From assembly GCA_907165135.1 (NCBI GenBank), contig OU015566.1:11330157-11394156 (forward strand): a stretch of DNA of 64,000 bases, in the 5' to 3' direction. Position 1 is the stretch's first letter; every line of letters begins with the position of its first letter. Source of the stretch: Oikopleura dioica (taxonomy: Eukaryota; Chordata; Appendicularia; Copelata; Oikopleuridae). Positions 44,501 through 54,746 of the stretch are shown one piece after another. Position numbers and translations under genes: made by a program. Below the pieces are notes generated by a model. That model made no database searches, was not told the DNA's origin, and worked only from the letters and a program-made list of their open reading frames with translations.

Positions 44501-44928
44501 GTGAAGAGTCGTTGATCGGTGAAGACTTAACGTCCCCTGGTGGAAACACGTGGACTTGCGTAGAAGGCAAGAAGGATAAAAAATGCACGGCAGTTTGCGA
44601 TGACGGAAGCTCGAGTGAAAATTTCGAAGTCAAGTGCAAATATTCCAAAAATGGTGACTCAAAGTGGTCAAAATCCAACAAAAAATCCAGTCCACCTCTA
44701 TGCGGTGCCGAAGGACCTAAAATCTGCCACGAAGATGACATCGACCCAGATTTAATTCCGGAAGGCTCAGTTGTTTGGGAATGCAAGGCAAACTCAAAAC
44801 AAAATGTCTGCAAAGCAAGTTGCTCCAACGGAGCCGATGCTGATAAGACATACAGCGTAAAGTGTCAGAACAAAAAGAACACTTGGAAAGTCGAAAAGAA
44901 GAAAATGACGATTCTTAACTGTTTATAA
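41599..44928 (+). CDS. Secreted astacin metalloprotease with LDLa, EGF, mucin-like and Cys modules
   Basis: Zinc endopeptidase of the astacin (M12A) family, probably extracellular. ATG 41599 begins a short hydrophobic signal (MKIFQGLLAYALG). The catalytic domain covers 41824-42720: VFVADGSCYSLLGRGPG, then the zinc site HEVLHALGVFHEHSRPDRD (HExxHxxGxxHE) and the Met-turn SVMSYGSYA. An LDL-receptor class A-like module follows (RLCDGISDCPNGEDEGD), an unassigned Cys module, and two EGF-like repeats (NDCDPNATCTSGFESYTCEC; NECADGSHQCDENASCSDLR). An intron near 43460-43501 precedes a further unassigned Cys domain. Then come about 170 Thr residues with few Ser (43750-44275), then three Cys-rich repeats of about 65 residues, each with a D-x-x-x-P-x-x-x-W-x-C core. 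Stop TAA 44926-44928; AATAAA at 44985. Confidence 0.88.
43750..44275 (+). repeat. Imperfect ACN trinucleotide repeat coding for poly-Thr
   Basis: About 525 bp of mostly ACA/ACT/ACC/ACG codons with scattered TCx. Third positions are mixed, so purifying selection on Thr rather than recent slippage is likely. It would form an O-glycosylated mucin stalk. The complementary strand gives an artefactual Val-rich open frame. Confidence 0.9.
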
Positions 44929-44984
44929 AACGCTTGGAAGAAGTGTCTATCATTTTGATCTGGTTTATTTTTTATTCGTTTCTC

Positions 44985-44990
44985 AATAAA
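44985..44990 (+). terminator. Polyadenylation signal of astacin gene
   Basis: AATAAA, 57 bp after the astacin stop codon, in a T-rich context. Confidence 0.6.
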
Positions 44991-45322
44991 TGCGTGTATT
45001 AGCGCTTTTCATAATCGTTTTTAATTTTTTAATGCAGGAAGTGTTTTGGCTCTAGCGCTTGTGACACTCAGCTTCGAGGATTTGTAGAATTATCGATCAA
45101 TGCTCTTATTGAGTAGCTGAATGAACAGTAGTTTTTTGATGATTTGTTCGAGAGAATTCCATGCTAATAAATATTTATCAGAGGTTATACCGCAATAAAT
45201 AAGCGCGTTTATTTTGAGCGTGATTTTTTGTATTTCTTCGTTTATTGACAATAACTTATTCTTCAAAATGTATAAAAAGAAACATGTAGAAAAATGCAGT
45301 GCAGTCTTCACTGCGGTAATCT

Positions 45323-45574
45323 TCATTCCTCGGAGAGTAACTCGCCTCGCTTTCTTTCAGATTTCTCCATGTATTTCCCAAAAGCTGATGAGAGTCGTTT
45401 CAAATCGTTTCTGTCGAGAATCATGTTGTGTTTCCAGCAAGTATGGACGTAGTAATCCAGTTTTTTATCAAGCAACGAAAGGAGCTTCGACCATCTTTCG
45501 GAGCAGCAAACGGAGCTAGCCAAGAGCGCTAGAATCACGAAAAAGACGTTTTGTAAAAATCTCTTGATGTTCAT
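45323..45574 (-). CDS. Small secreted protein, 83 residues
   Basis: Single-exon gene; family unknown. ATG 45574 starts a good signal peptide (MNIKRFLQNVFFVILALLAS, cleavage likely after SSVCC). The mature part is about 58 residues, helical and charged: ERWSKLLSLLDKKLDYYVHT, then CWKHNMILDRNDLKRLSSAF and a Lys/Arg/Glu-rich end. One or two Cys remain after cleavage. A TATAAAA box at 45626-45632 lies 58 bp before the ATG, and an AATAAA (minus strand, about 45239-45244) lies downstream. Promoter, signal peptide and poly(A) signal in the right places argue for a real, independently transcribed gene. Confidence 0.65.
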   Translation of the reverse strand: MNIKRFLQNVFFVILALLASSVCCSERWSKLLSLLDKKLDYYVHTCWKHNMILDRNDLKRLSSAFGKYMEKSERKRGELLSEE

Positions 45575-45625
45575 TTTCTGAAACTATTTCTTTTTTCAAC
45601 TAAAGTGGACAGGCAACTAAGCCGA

Positions 45626-45632
45626 TTTTATA
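45626..45632 (-). promoter_or_regulatory. TATA box of small secreted-protein gene
   Basis: TATAAAA on the minus strand. A start about 30 bp downstream gives a 5' UTR of about 28 nt before ATG 45574. Confidence 0.65.
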
Positions 45633-45988
45633 CTGCTGCCCTCTCTTTGCCAATTCTATTAAATTTAAAATGAATACAACATTTGGCGGAATTAATGCAT
45701 TCCCAGATACACGGCCTCAATGGGCACGCACACGATAACATGCATGCACGATCTGGCGGTCGGTTTAGTTCGACTATTTCTTTGCGGCGAATTGGATGCA
45801 AAAGTGGAATAAAATAAATTCGAGTTTGGACTCGTCTCGTGGTTTGGAAGTGACCTTATTCGAAATTTAATGCACTCAAGTCCAGCCTTTTTCACATCAT
45901 ATTACTTAATTACTTTATAGCTTTTGAACAAGATAAAGAAGGGCATTACAGTTTGAAATTCTAACTTTGAATTGCAGACTGTGATCGA

Positions 45989-47321
45989 ATGCGGCTCCGA
46001 AAGGGAGTTTTCCAGCAGAAGAAGTCCTCCGGCGAAAAGAGTCCTCCGGCTAATTTACGGCGCTCGGCAATTTTCGGGGAGTACGAGAAGCCCAAGAAAA
46101 TGAAATGTAAGAAACGAAAAGAACGATCTGGGAACTAAGGATTTCGGAAAAAGAAGATGGAGGACCTAATTCAGCTTTCAAATGTATGGTAAAAATATTC
46201 TTTTCAACATCGTATCATTTTCACACTAATCGTCTTGTCTTTTTTGTTAGATTCAGCACTACTTTTTTATTGCTTCATTAAATTGCTTGATGAATTGAGC
46301 AAATGACAGTGACTCACTCATCATATCGTACTCTGAGAACAAACTGAATGATTATTTATCGGAAACGTCATCAAAATGTTCACTTTTAATTTTCCCTTGA
46401 AGGAGAATGAGCAAATATTCACGCAAGAGGATATCTTGGCCATATTCGACCCAATTTCATCCTCAGAATCGTCATCTTCGGCCGTCTCAACTCCACAGCT
46501 TTCTTCCAACAGTTCAAGGCAAAGTTCTAGTCAGCTATCCGTCTTCAATCAACCGGGTCAGCGAAATCGACCGCCTAGTGATCTAATCCTTCGACCTGCC
46601 CGAGAAGACGATATTTCTCTTCCGACACCCCCTTATGTTCCTCCAATAAATGATTTAGCCAGGGGCTTGAAATTTAGTTCTAGCAACGAAGTTATCAAGT
46701 ATTTTTGATACATTATAATGAGTAAGCCCTCGCTTAGTCCCTCCTATTCCAACGCGAACGCAATCAACTTTCGTACGCCCTCAAAATGTTCCCAAGCCAC
46801 CGAGACGAAGACAAAGTCTTGGCCCAGCAGTAAGGATGAGAAACACCAGTCAAACGATCGAGAGAAGAAATAGGATAAGCTCAGATAGAGCCAGTAGCGT
46901 TTATTCAAGGTAGGAGAGACAAGTTGATAATCTCTCTTGAGAAACTAATTTGAAGAGAATTCAACTTTTTTCAAGGAAATCTGAAATGCAAGAGCCCGAT
47001 TCTCCCGCTTCTGCGCTCGCTTTCAAAGTCTACTGGTTACGAAACTCGGAGAAATACAGATGGACGAATTCGGAAACGAATCGTGGAATCGTTTATGCGC
47101 GGGAGAACTCAAGAATCAGCCACGCGACGGAAATCAAGATTGAACCATCGTTGATTACTGATGAAAAGCTGCAAGCATTTACGACAGATATAAGAAGATC
47201 TGTGGCTGAACTGATCTTCGACGTGAATGGGAAGCTCAGAGATGCTCAATCAGACCTGTACAATAAAAACTTCTATTTGCAAGGTGAGTTTGTTTGGGAA
47301 TTTATTCAGTTGAGTTTTTGA
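45989..47321 (+). CDS. Multi-exon gene of unknown function, Ser/Pro-rich (exons partly unresolved)
   Basis: No family recognised. ATG 45989 follows an AG acceptor and opens a basic exon (MRLRKGVFQQKKSSGEKSPP; FGEYEKPKKMK). A second open exon (46376-46708) is Ser/Gln-rich then Pro-rich (FTQEDILAIFDPISSSESSS; LPTPPYVPPINDLARG). A third (46737-46910) is best read as PPIPTRTQSTFVRPQNVPKP with RRRQSLGPAVRMRNTSQTIE. A fourth starts at about 46970 (SEMQEPDSPASALAFKVYWL) and ends in DVNGKLRDAQSDLYNKNFYL before a GTGAGT donor. I could not join exons 1-2 or 2-3 with canonical sites in frame, so this may be more than one gene. It faces the 47415 gene tail to tail. Confidence 0.4.
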
Positions 47322-47414
47322 GAGACAAATAATAATAATTTTCGGAAGCATGCAAATTTGGAAAACAAGAATTTACTGAGTTACAGGGTGTAAAAATATT
47401 CGATTTTTCGTTAA

Positions 47415-48155
47415 TTATTCTTTCTTTTCGACAGTCTTTTCCGGCATCTTTTTCTTATCGTTTTCTTTCTCCATCGTTTTTGGAGAAGATTTCTCGGTAG
47501 CTGGTTCTTCCTCAGAGATTTCTTCCTTCTTGGCCTTTTCTTTGGCTTTTTCGGCCTTTTCTTTTTGTTCCTTCAAGAACTCCTTGATAGGTCGGAATGG
47601 TTTCCTGGGCGCTTTTTCTTTTGGCTTTTCTTGCTCTTTAGCCCGCGCTTCTTTTTCTGCCTTGAGCTGCGCTTCTGAAAAGGGTTTCAGACGGCCAAAG
47701 GGTCGTTTTGTTTACCTGTTGGAAAATTAAGCAAATGAAAATCGAAGTTCATGTAAGTTCTATCTTGCTTGTTTCTCTGCTTGTTGGTCATTTGCGCTCG
47801 ATCTCTCGGCGGTTGAGGTTGCCAATCGGGATGTTTCGGGTATCCAGGCTTGGGGTAGATGCTAGCGAGGTAGAAGATCATGTTCGAATTTTTCGCTTTT
47901 TGGGAATGTATTTATTCAATATTTCTTTCGATTTTAAGTAAGTCACTAACTGTTAGTGAAAATAGATCCCCTTCCTAGCACCGCGAGTTTATGTGCCTCA
48001 AAGATCTTTTCTTTCTTCGCTGGTTCACCGACGTAATCCCGAACAGCCTTAGCGAGAGCATCCTTGTGCCAGTCCAAGTTTGTCTCATGCCAAGCTCGGA
48101 CTTGCTCGCGAGAAGGTCGGAATTGCGGAAATGAGTACCAGTTATTGTTGCTCAT
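47415..48155 (-). CDS. Unknown small protein with Lys/Glu-rich C-terminus
   Basis: No family recognised. ATG 48155 starts MSNNNWYSFPQFRPSREQVR with no signal peptide. The first exon is helical (HETNLDWHKDALAKAVRDYV). A GT-AG intron with donor GTGACTTAC and acceptor GCTAG joins in phase 2 to YPKPGYPKHPDWQPQPPRDR and RTYMNFDFHLLNFPT. After a third intron, a highly charged tail (KAEKEARAKEQEKPKEKAPR and EKTVEKKE) ends at TAA 47415-47417. Aromatic-plus-basic short proteins of this kind are common among respiratory-complex and mitoribosome accessory subunits, but that is only a guess. The 5' end is divergent from the PI3-kinase gene 330 bp away. Confidence 0.6.
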
Positions 48156-48486
48156 CGTTAAAAATCGGCGATTTGCTATTTTCGAGAAATGCGATGACTT
48201 CAGAGAATAAACAGCTTATATAGTCGGCTCGGATAAGTCACGAAATTTTATGAAGGAACGAAGATTTAGTCGAATGAGAGAGAGAAATAGCGAATGGAAG
48301 TGATCATAGTTGATATTTTTTGCGTATTCAGTGGTTTCAGAAACGATTTGGGCCCCAAATTTTGGGGGGAGGGGGTAATTTTTTGTGTTTATCGGGCGCT
48401 AGAATTACTAAAAATCATTAGTCGCTGCAACGAAAGAAATTCTCCACAAAGAAAGTCGTCTAAATCGCCTTCAAGTCGTCCGTGAA

Positions 48487-51400
48487 ATGCTCAAAGTTCA
48501 AAGTCCACTGAAGCTCAAAGTAATATCCGAATATTCCCTCGACACTTCCCTCATCCGGACTGCTGCTGACGATGCCTTCTGTGACTCCCCGCCTATTGAA
48601 ATTACACACAAACTCAACACACAAAATGACCTTGCGAAAATGGCCGAAATCGAAAAGCTAGTTGCTCTTTGCATGGGCGAATGCGAGAAATTACAGAATT
48701 GTTCGATCACCAGCACAGAGCGTCATTTACATCTGATTCATGTTCAACAAGCAGTAAAAGCACTCATCATTCAACTGAACGAAGTTGAGATTTTCCCCAT
48801 TTCTAACGCTTCTATTAGACTGGCCGCAGCTGTAAATAATTCTAGCGGCCCAGAAGATGTGAAGCTTTCCATAGACAAGGTTATCAAAACATCCTTCTTT
48901 AACCTTTTATCTTCAATTTCAGCTTCGAGCAGCAATAAACGATTTAGTCCACCTCTACAAAATCTCCTGGACGGATCTCGAACACAACATACCCCACCAG
49001 TGCGACCCGTCTAACGAAGTCCACGATCCCCTTTCTCTTCAAGTCATCAGTCTTCATCAAGTTCCAGAAAACTACCTTCATTCTTTAAAAATCGAATATC
49101 TTTGGATTGCAGTATCTATCATTCGGGGCGATCGTGCTTCTTGCTGTAGAAAAAGTCATACAGGTACCTTGATTTTCTCATCCTTATTTCTCACAATCTC
49201 TTTAGGAAGATCGCGTGTAAAAAGAAGCCTCTTTCCCCGAGTTCTTTGGGACCAGCAGCTCACCCTCAACTTTTCCATTTCCCAACTTCCACTTGACGCA
49301 ACTCTTTTCATCGAACTTTATGGCACCGAAACTGTCAAAACGTCCAAAGAAACGCCCATCGAACGAGAACACGAACTATCATCTGCCAAAATCCCTCTTT
49401 TTGACTTCAAACGACGCCTCTTGAAGGGCGAGAGCCTATTTCGTCTAGAAAAACTCCACGAAAAATACCCCGAGCCTATAATTTACATTGAGCTTCCCTA
49501 CCACTGTATTCAATTTCCGGAAATCGCAATTAGTTCGCCAGCAAGCAATCCGAAGGAATCGCCGGATTGGCCTCTTGCGTTGAAATTATTGCAGTCAACT
49601 TATGAAAAGAAGAATTTAACGGATTTAGAGAGGCAGTTGATTTGGAGAAATCGGTCAAATGCGATGCGAGATTTGCCGGAGGCTCTTCCTTTTATTCTCA
49701 GATGGTATGTAAAGAATCTTATGTAAGAAAACTGGGTTATGCATAATTTCACCTCAAAATTTATTGTGTGTTGTCAGAAAGAAGGCTATCGAATATTTGC
49801 TTGTTTATGGTTGAGCTTCATTTTATCAAAAGAATGATTTTTTCATTTTTTAAGCGTTTCCTACCCGTACCTTATTTTAACCATCTTCGGCCATCTAGTG
49901 GCAAAGAGTAACAAGAACTTCCGTTTACTTTAAATCAATAGAAGATCAATGATCGATCTGAAACTGATTTTTCAACCGATTCAATTTCAGTGTCGATAAT
50001 TGGAATGCTGAGACATTATCTGAAGTTTCCGGCCTCCTCTCCAGCTGGCCAACAATCAAGCCTCTCATTGCCCTTTCCCTTCTCACGAAAGAGTTCATGT
50101 CCGTGCAGTTCGTCCGTGATTTCGCTATCAAATGTCTCAAACGTGCTAACGAAAGCGTTCTCCTGTCAGTCCTCACGCAGCTTGTTTCCCTATTGCAGTA
50201 CGAAAAAACTCAAGACAGCGTTTTGGCCGTGTTTCTTCTCGAGCGCGCTTGGAACTCAATTAGAATCACTTTCCACCTCCATGCAGCGTTGATAACAGCT
50301 GCCGATCACACTGCAGCGCCGATTTTCTATGTGATGCAAGATCTTCTAGAGTGGTCCTCAGGCGCTGCGTTGAAAGCAGAATTGACGAAGACGCAGAAGA
50401 TTTTGAACATTATTAACTTTAATGCATTGAGAATCAAAGACGACCGATCCAACTATCTACAGCATTTTGAGTCCCTTTGGAATTCGATCGCTGAGTTAAG
50501 CCCCTTTCGCCTCGCTGAATTTCCAACAGTAGAATTTGTCAATATTGTCATAAGCAAATCGAAGCCATTTTCATCATTTACTGCGCCCTTATTATTGACC
50601 TTAGAAGCGAAAAACGGAGAACGGTATTCGTCAATTTATAAAAATGGCGATGATCTGCGACAGGATCAACTTGTTACGTCTCTCTTTCATATGATGGAAA
50701 ATTTCTGGCTTTCTCAAGGACTTGATTTGAGAATGCTCGGCTACTCTGTTTATCCAACCGCCAAGAATTGTGGATTCATTGAAATTGTTCAAAATTCTGT
50801 CACTCTCAGGTAAAAAACCTTTGTTCTTTCCGATTCTAGCGTTACTTCAGACAGGTTCAAGTTGGCAATAACCAGAAAGAAAGATGCCTGCATGACTGGC
50901 TTGCTGGTCAAAGAAACAATAAATTTGAACTCATCGACAATTTCTCCCGATCATGCGCTGCATATTCCGTCGCGACTTATATTCTCGGCCTTGGGGATCG
51001 ACACAATGACAACATCATGATCACTCGCCGAGGGCACATGTTCCACATTGATTTCAACAAAGCATTCGGTCATTATCAGAAAATCGGAGGCGTGATCAAC
51101 CGAGATCGAGCCCCATTTGTCCTTTCCGATGACATGGTTCTCGTTATCAACCACGGAGCGACGATGGAAACAGGTCGCAAGTTCCCTGCTTTTGTCCAGC
51201 AATGCGCAGAGGCTTACAACATCGCTAGACATCATTGGCGAGAAATCATCTCAATGATCATGGTTTCTGCGCCAATGAATATGACAGCGCTAAAAGAGGG
51301 AGGAAATGAAGTACAAGTCGTGTTCGAAAACCTCTCCCCGACAATTGGTTAGTTCACCTTAATATTTGATTGATTTATTAAACAGATATGACAGAGGATT

Positions 51401-52498
51401 CTACCGATTTTGCATTATGCAAAAGTTAACGCGTTTTTGAGTTCATTTTGAAAATAATTCGCGCCAAGAGTCTTTGAAAAATTTAAGTGCACGAGATAAC
51501 AAGCATTTCCCTAGACGACATTGCCGCACAAGAAATGTTCTTCAACCGCGTCAAGAAATCGTACACGTCGTTTTCCACTCGTCTCAATTTCTTCATGCAT
51601 ACGTTCGCTCAGCTTTTCCAAACAGGTGGCTGGGATGGAGTTGAACCTCTGCCCGACCCGGTCAAATACACTGTCCAAGAAGTAGGGCGCCCGATAGACT
51701 TTGAAATTGAAGGCTTCGAGATGAAATTCCGCAATACAGACAAATTTTATTCTTATCGCCTAAGAGTGCGCTGGCCAAATCGAACAAGTTTCATTTTACG
51801 CTCCTGGATTGAATTCACTCAAATTCGATCAGTAATCGAAAAGTTTCAAATCGAACGCGGAGGAGAGCCAGTCCCGCCTCTTGGGAAGCTAGAGCTGAGT
51901 ACAAGAGGTGATAAGGACTCAGTGGCGATAGCAAGAAAATCAGCAATTTTCGACTTTCTACAGTTTGCCAATGCCGAGGCACAGGTTCGAGATCATCCAG
52001 CAACGATCACCTTTTTGTACGAAGATGAAAAGCGGCCACCTCCGGTCACAAAATCCAACAGCATTCCCACTGGAAGCAGACAAGGCTACATAAATATAAA
52101 CATGTTCTTCGAGAAAGATAACTACCTGAAAATTTTGGTGAAAAACTGCTTCGACCTTCCATCGAGCGAAGGAAGAGCACCGGAGAGCTATGTCAAGGTG
52201 TATATTCGCGATGAAAGTGGAAATAACATAAAAAGTACGAAGCAAAAAACGACTACGGAGTACTCGCACAATCCCGTTTTCAACAAAGTCTTTCGTAAGT
52301 CGAGAAATTTCGGCTTCGAAATATTTATCAAACATTTTAGATTACGATTTAGAAGACATCCCGTCTTTTTTGGAAAAAGATATTGAAATTTCGGTGTGGA
52401 ATTACTCTGGAATTTCCGCCTCGAATTTCATGATTGGCCGCGTAATTCTTCCTCTCAAGCAGGTCAAGGAAGGATATCTTGAGCTTCTCTCGCCCTAA
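48487..52498 (+). CDS. Class II phosphatidylinositol 3-kinase (PIK3C2-like), DFN variant
   Basis: Lipid kinase of endosomal membranes. The C-terminal PX and C2 domains identify class II. Start ATG 48487 is tentative; the frame is open upstream to an acceptor near 48420, so N-terminal exons may be missing. A 44-nt intron lies near 48875-48920. The C2 region has LWDQQLTLNFSISQLPLDAT (49240-49320). The helical domain includes WPTIKPLIALSLLTKEF and FAIKCLKRANESVL. The kinase domain has YKNGDDLRQDQLVTSLFHMM, catalytic loop GLGDRHNDNIMI, and activation segment HIDFNKAFGHYQ, where family members have DFG. PX: PIDFEIEGFEMKFRNTDKFY. The terminal C2 has DNYLKILVKNCFDLPSSEGR to GYLELLSP, TAA 52496-52498. 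Intron 49716-49990 is unusually long for this locus. Confidence 0.88.
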
Positions 52499-52701
52499 GA
52501 ATCAAAAAATGCACTTATTTCTTTGTATATTGTTCAGTTTTCAATTCTTCTAACTTTTTTTTCTGATGCACAAAAAGCTCCATGATTCTCTCATTCTAAT
52601 TGCTGCCCTATTCCCTTCTATTTATTCTAACGCTTCAAATAAAACTTATTTAAAAGAATCAAGTTTATTAATTTACAGGAAAACAAAGAAAAATACAGTT
52701 T

Positions 52702-53767
52702 TCAGCAGGTGCCTTCAGGAAGAGCTTCAGTTCCAGAACAGCATTGATTTTCTCGTCTTGGCTTGTTGAATGGGAAAGTGGAAGTTGTTCCGCAACACTC
52801 GACGAAAGGAACTGATGGGCCGACGGGTCGGTGACAGTGGTCTTCTCGGACAAAGCCGCCTAGAATTTGTTTCTTGGTCTGTTTGCGTGAAAATCATTTT
52901 TTTACCTTTGAACTCATGAAGTGCTGGATTCCACTCATTTTCATGCTTCGCCAAATTCTTGGCCAAAGCTTTGTCACACTCGCAAATGGCTCTTCTACAG
53001 GTTCCTGGTGGATTTGTACAGACGATGTCTCGATCGGGGTCTTCTGCAGCTCCAATGAGATCGAATCGGTAGCTAGAAAGTAATTGTTACTCTTGAATTT
53101 CGATCTGATCTTTTTACCCAAGCAATTCTCCTGAGCATTTGTCCACTTGGCCACCAGCCCAGGTTTTTTCGGGCTTCATTTCTTCGAATTCAGAAACAAG
53201 ACATCTGTAACAATTTCTCAAAAAACAACTCTCGTTTAGCTGAAACTTGAGTTCGGGAAAGTGAGAGTTTTGGTAAATGTATGTTAACTATTGAGAAACT
53301 TTCCTGTAGCATTGCTTAAAATCAAAACAGGCCTTGTCAACCGAGTCCTGTGGCTTTCCATATCCTCCCGACGCGATATTGTGACTTCCTTCGGGCAAGC
53401 AGTAGCATCCATAGAAGCAGTATCTTCCAAACTTCTTCGAGTTCTGGAGCCAGAGGACAAGAATCTTCATCTGTCTGAATTTTCGCTCTTCCTCAAGATT
53501 CATGTCCATTCGAGTGTCGCCGCCCATGAGATTTCTGATCATTTCGTCGATCTCGTCGAAAGTGCCCCCAGTGATCTGGTCCAAAATTGCTGTCAGCTCA
53601 TCTGGGGATTCTTCACCAGTGAAAGCATATGTGATTTCTCGAGTTGCTCTAGAATTATTTTTAACCTCTTGTGCCTGCATGAACAACAAATTTGCAAACG
53701 AGCAATCTTACCTTTGCAATCTGGAGGCACTGGCCAATGAAGCGGTCAAAAAGTTGAAGATTTTCAT
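52702..53767 (-). CDS. Secreted PLA2-fold protein lacking catalytic His/Asp
   Basis: Phospholipase A2-like fold. ATG 53767 gives a signal peptide (MKIFNFLTASLASA). A 63-nt intron (53649-53711) precedes a 45-residue acidic segment. The PLA2 core has FYGCYCLPEGSHNIASGGYG, a calcium loop expanded relative to the usual YGCYCxxGG. The active-site helix DKACFDFKQCYR has Phe in place of the catalytic His and Lys in place of the calcium-binding Asp. A 99-nt GA-AG intron (53205-53303) interrupts this helix; removing it yields CYR-CLVSEFEE. Next comes YRFDLIGAAEDP and CRRAICECDKALAKN (conserved CxCD helix). The end is Cys-rich, with TGA 52702-52704. Enzymatic activity is not expected; structural or mineral/matrix binding, as in otoconin-type PLA2-like domains, is a possible role. 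Confidence 0.75.
53205..53303 (-). other. Candidate GA-AG intron in PLA2-like gene, 99 nt
   Basis: Minus strand: begins GAAAGTTTC, ends TTGTTACAG. Only this donor rejoins the conserved CYRC sequence of the PLA2 active-site helix in frame; the nearby GTTTCT donor puts the next exon out of frame. Confidence 0.6.
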
Positions 53768-53829
53768 ATTCTATCTTCTTCTTTTTATCGTTATTGGATA
53801 ACTTGATGGAAAAATCTGAGATTTCATGA

Positions 53830-53836
53830 TTTTATA
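53830..53836 (-). promoter_or_regulatory. TATA box of PLA2-like gene
   Basis: TATAAAA on the minus strand, 69 bp before ATG 53767. It is part of a 270-bp divergent promoter shared with the plus-strand gene at 54150. Confidence 0.65.
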
Positions 53837-54105
53837 AGCCGTTGCTCTGAGCGCGCCACCGCGTGTCACTTCTTCCGCGTACCCGCATTCCCCCCGCAAA
53901 GTACTTTTGATAGCAGTTATTCGCAGTCAAATCTGACTGAGAAAAAACTTGAGGCTGACGTATGATCTAACACGTAAAAAACCTTGTGAATATCAAAATC
54001 ACTACCGGCTATAAATTGGTTTATGTTTCCAAGCGAACTTTTCTGATGTTTTTATGATAATGATCAACTAAAACCGCGAAAAGAAAAAAAATCCCATTTC
54101 GCTCG

Positions 54106-54112
54106 TATAAAG
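54106..54112 (+). promoter_or_regulatory. TATA box of four-helix membrane protein gene
   Basis: TATAAAG, 44 bp before ATG 54150, with the expected start site about 30 bp downstream. It supports the 54150 start over the internal ATG at 54212. Confidence 0.6.
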
Positions 54113-54149
54113 GACAAAGATTTCCATTCATCGCTTGACAAAGCGAGCG

Positions 54150-54746
54150 ATGAAAAAGCTTTACGTTTTTGGATTTTTCGGTAATAAAAATCTTCGTTTT
54201 TGCGAGAGAAAATGCTGTTTTTAGCGTGGGTCTACTTGGGCGTTGGAAGTTGTCCCTGGAGCTTGATCGGTGACACGGCTTTTGCTGGTGAATTGAGTGT
54301 GCTGAGTAGAACGGCGATTTACACGAATATTGCGAGTTTTTTGGTCATTTTGATGACCACGATCAATGGAACTTGCACCAGCGCTGTCAAAAGTATGTTG
54401 TGTGTGAACTTGAAACGATCATTTTCTTTCTTAGCTGGGATGAAGAGGTTTTATTTCCCAATAATTTGCATCTCCTCTCAATTTGCATGCGTCTCGAGCT
54501 CAGCCATCCTCGTCGAGATCCTCAAATCGCCAGAAGCGTTTTCAAAGAATTTATGGGTCTTTGAAATTTATCGAAGCTCAATAAGTAAGGTTTTTTACCA
54601 TAAAAGTAGATAAACGTTTAATAGATTGGATTGTGTCAATGTCTGTTTGTCTTGGTAGCCTGGTGAAAATAACGATGGACAGCATCGAGACTGATTTGAT
54701 CAAAACTGAACGATATAGGGACGGATCAAAAGTTTTTGAAGAATAA
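54150..54746 (+). CDS. Small membrane protein with about four transmembrane helices
   Basis: Family unknown. ATG 54150 (MKKLYVFGFF) lies just downstream of a TATA box. A 44-nt GT-AG intron (54181-54224) continues the first helix in phase 1 as AWVYLGVGSCPWSLIG. Further helices are IYTNIASFLVILMTTI, YFPIICISSQFACVSSSAIL (after a GT-AG intron near 54392-54436) and WIVSMSVCLGSLVKITM (after an intron near 54583-54624). The cytoplasmic-type tail (IKTERYRDGSKVFEE) ends at TAA 54744-54746, about 155-160 residues in total. The topology resembles small tetraspan proteins such as claudins, but no signature motif is present. It is divergent from the PLA2-like gene. Confidence 0.62.
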
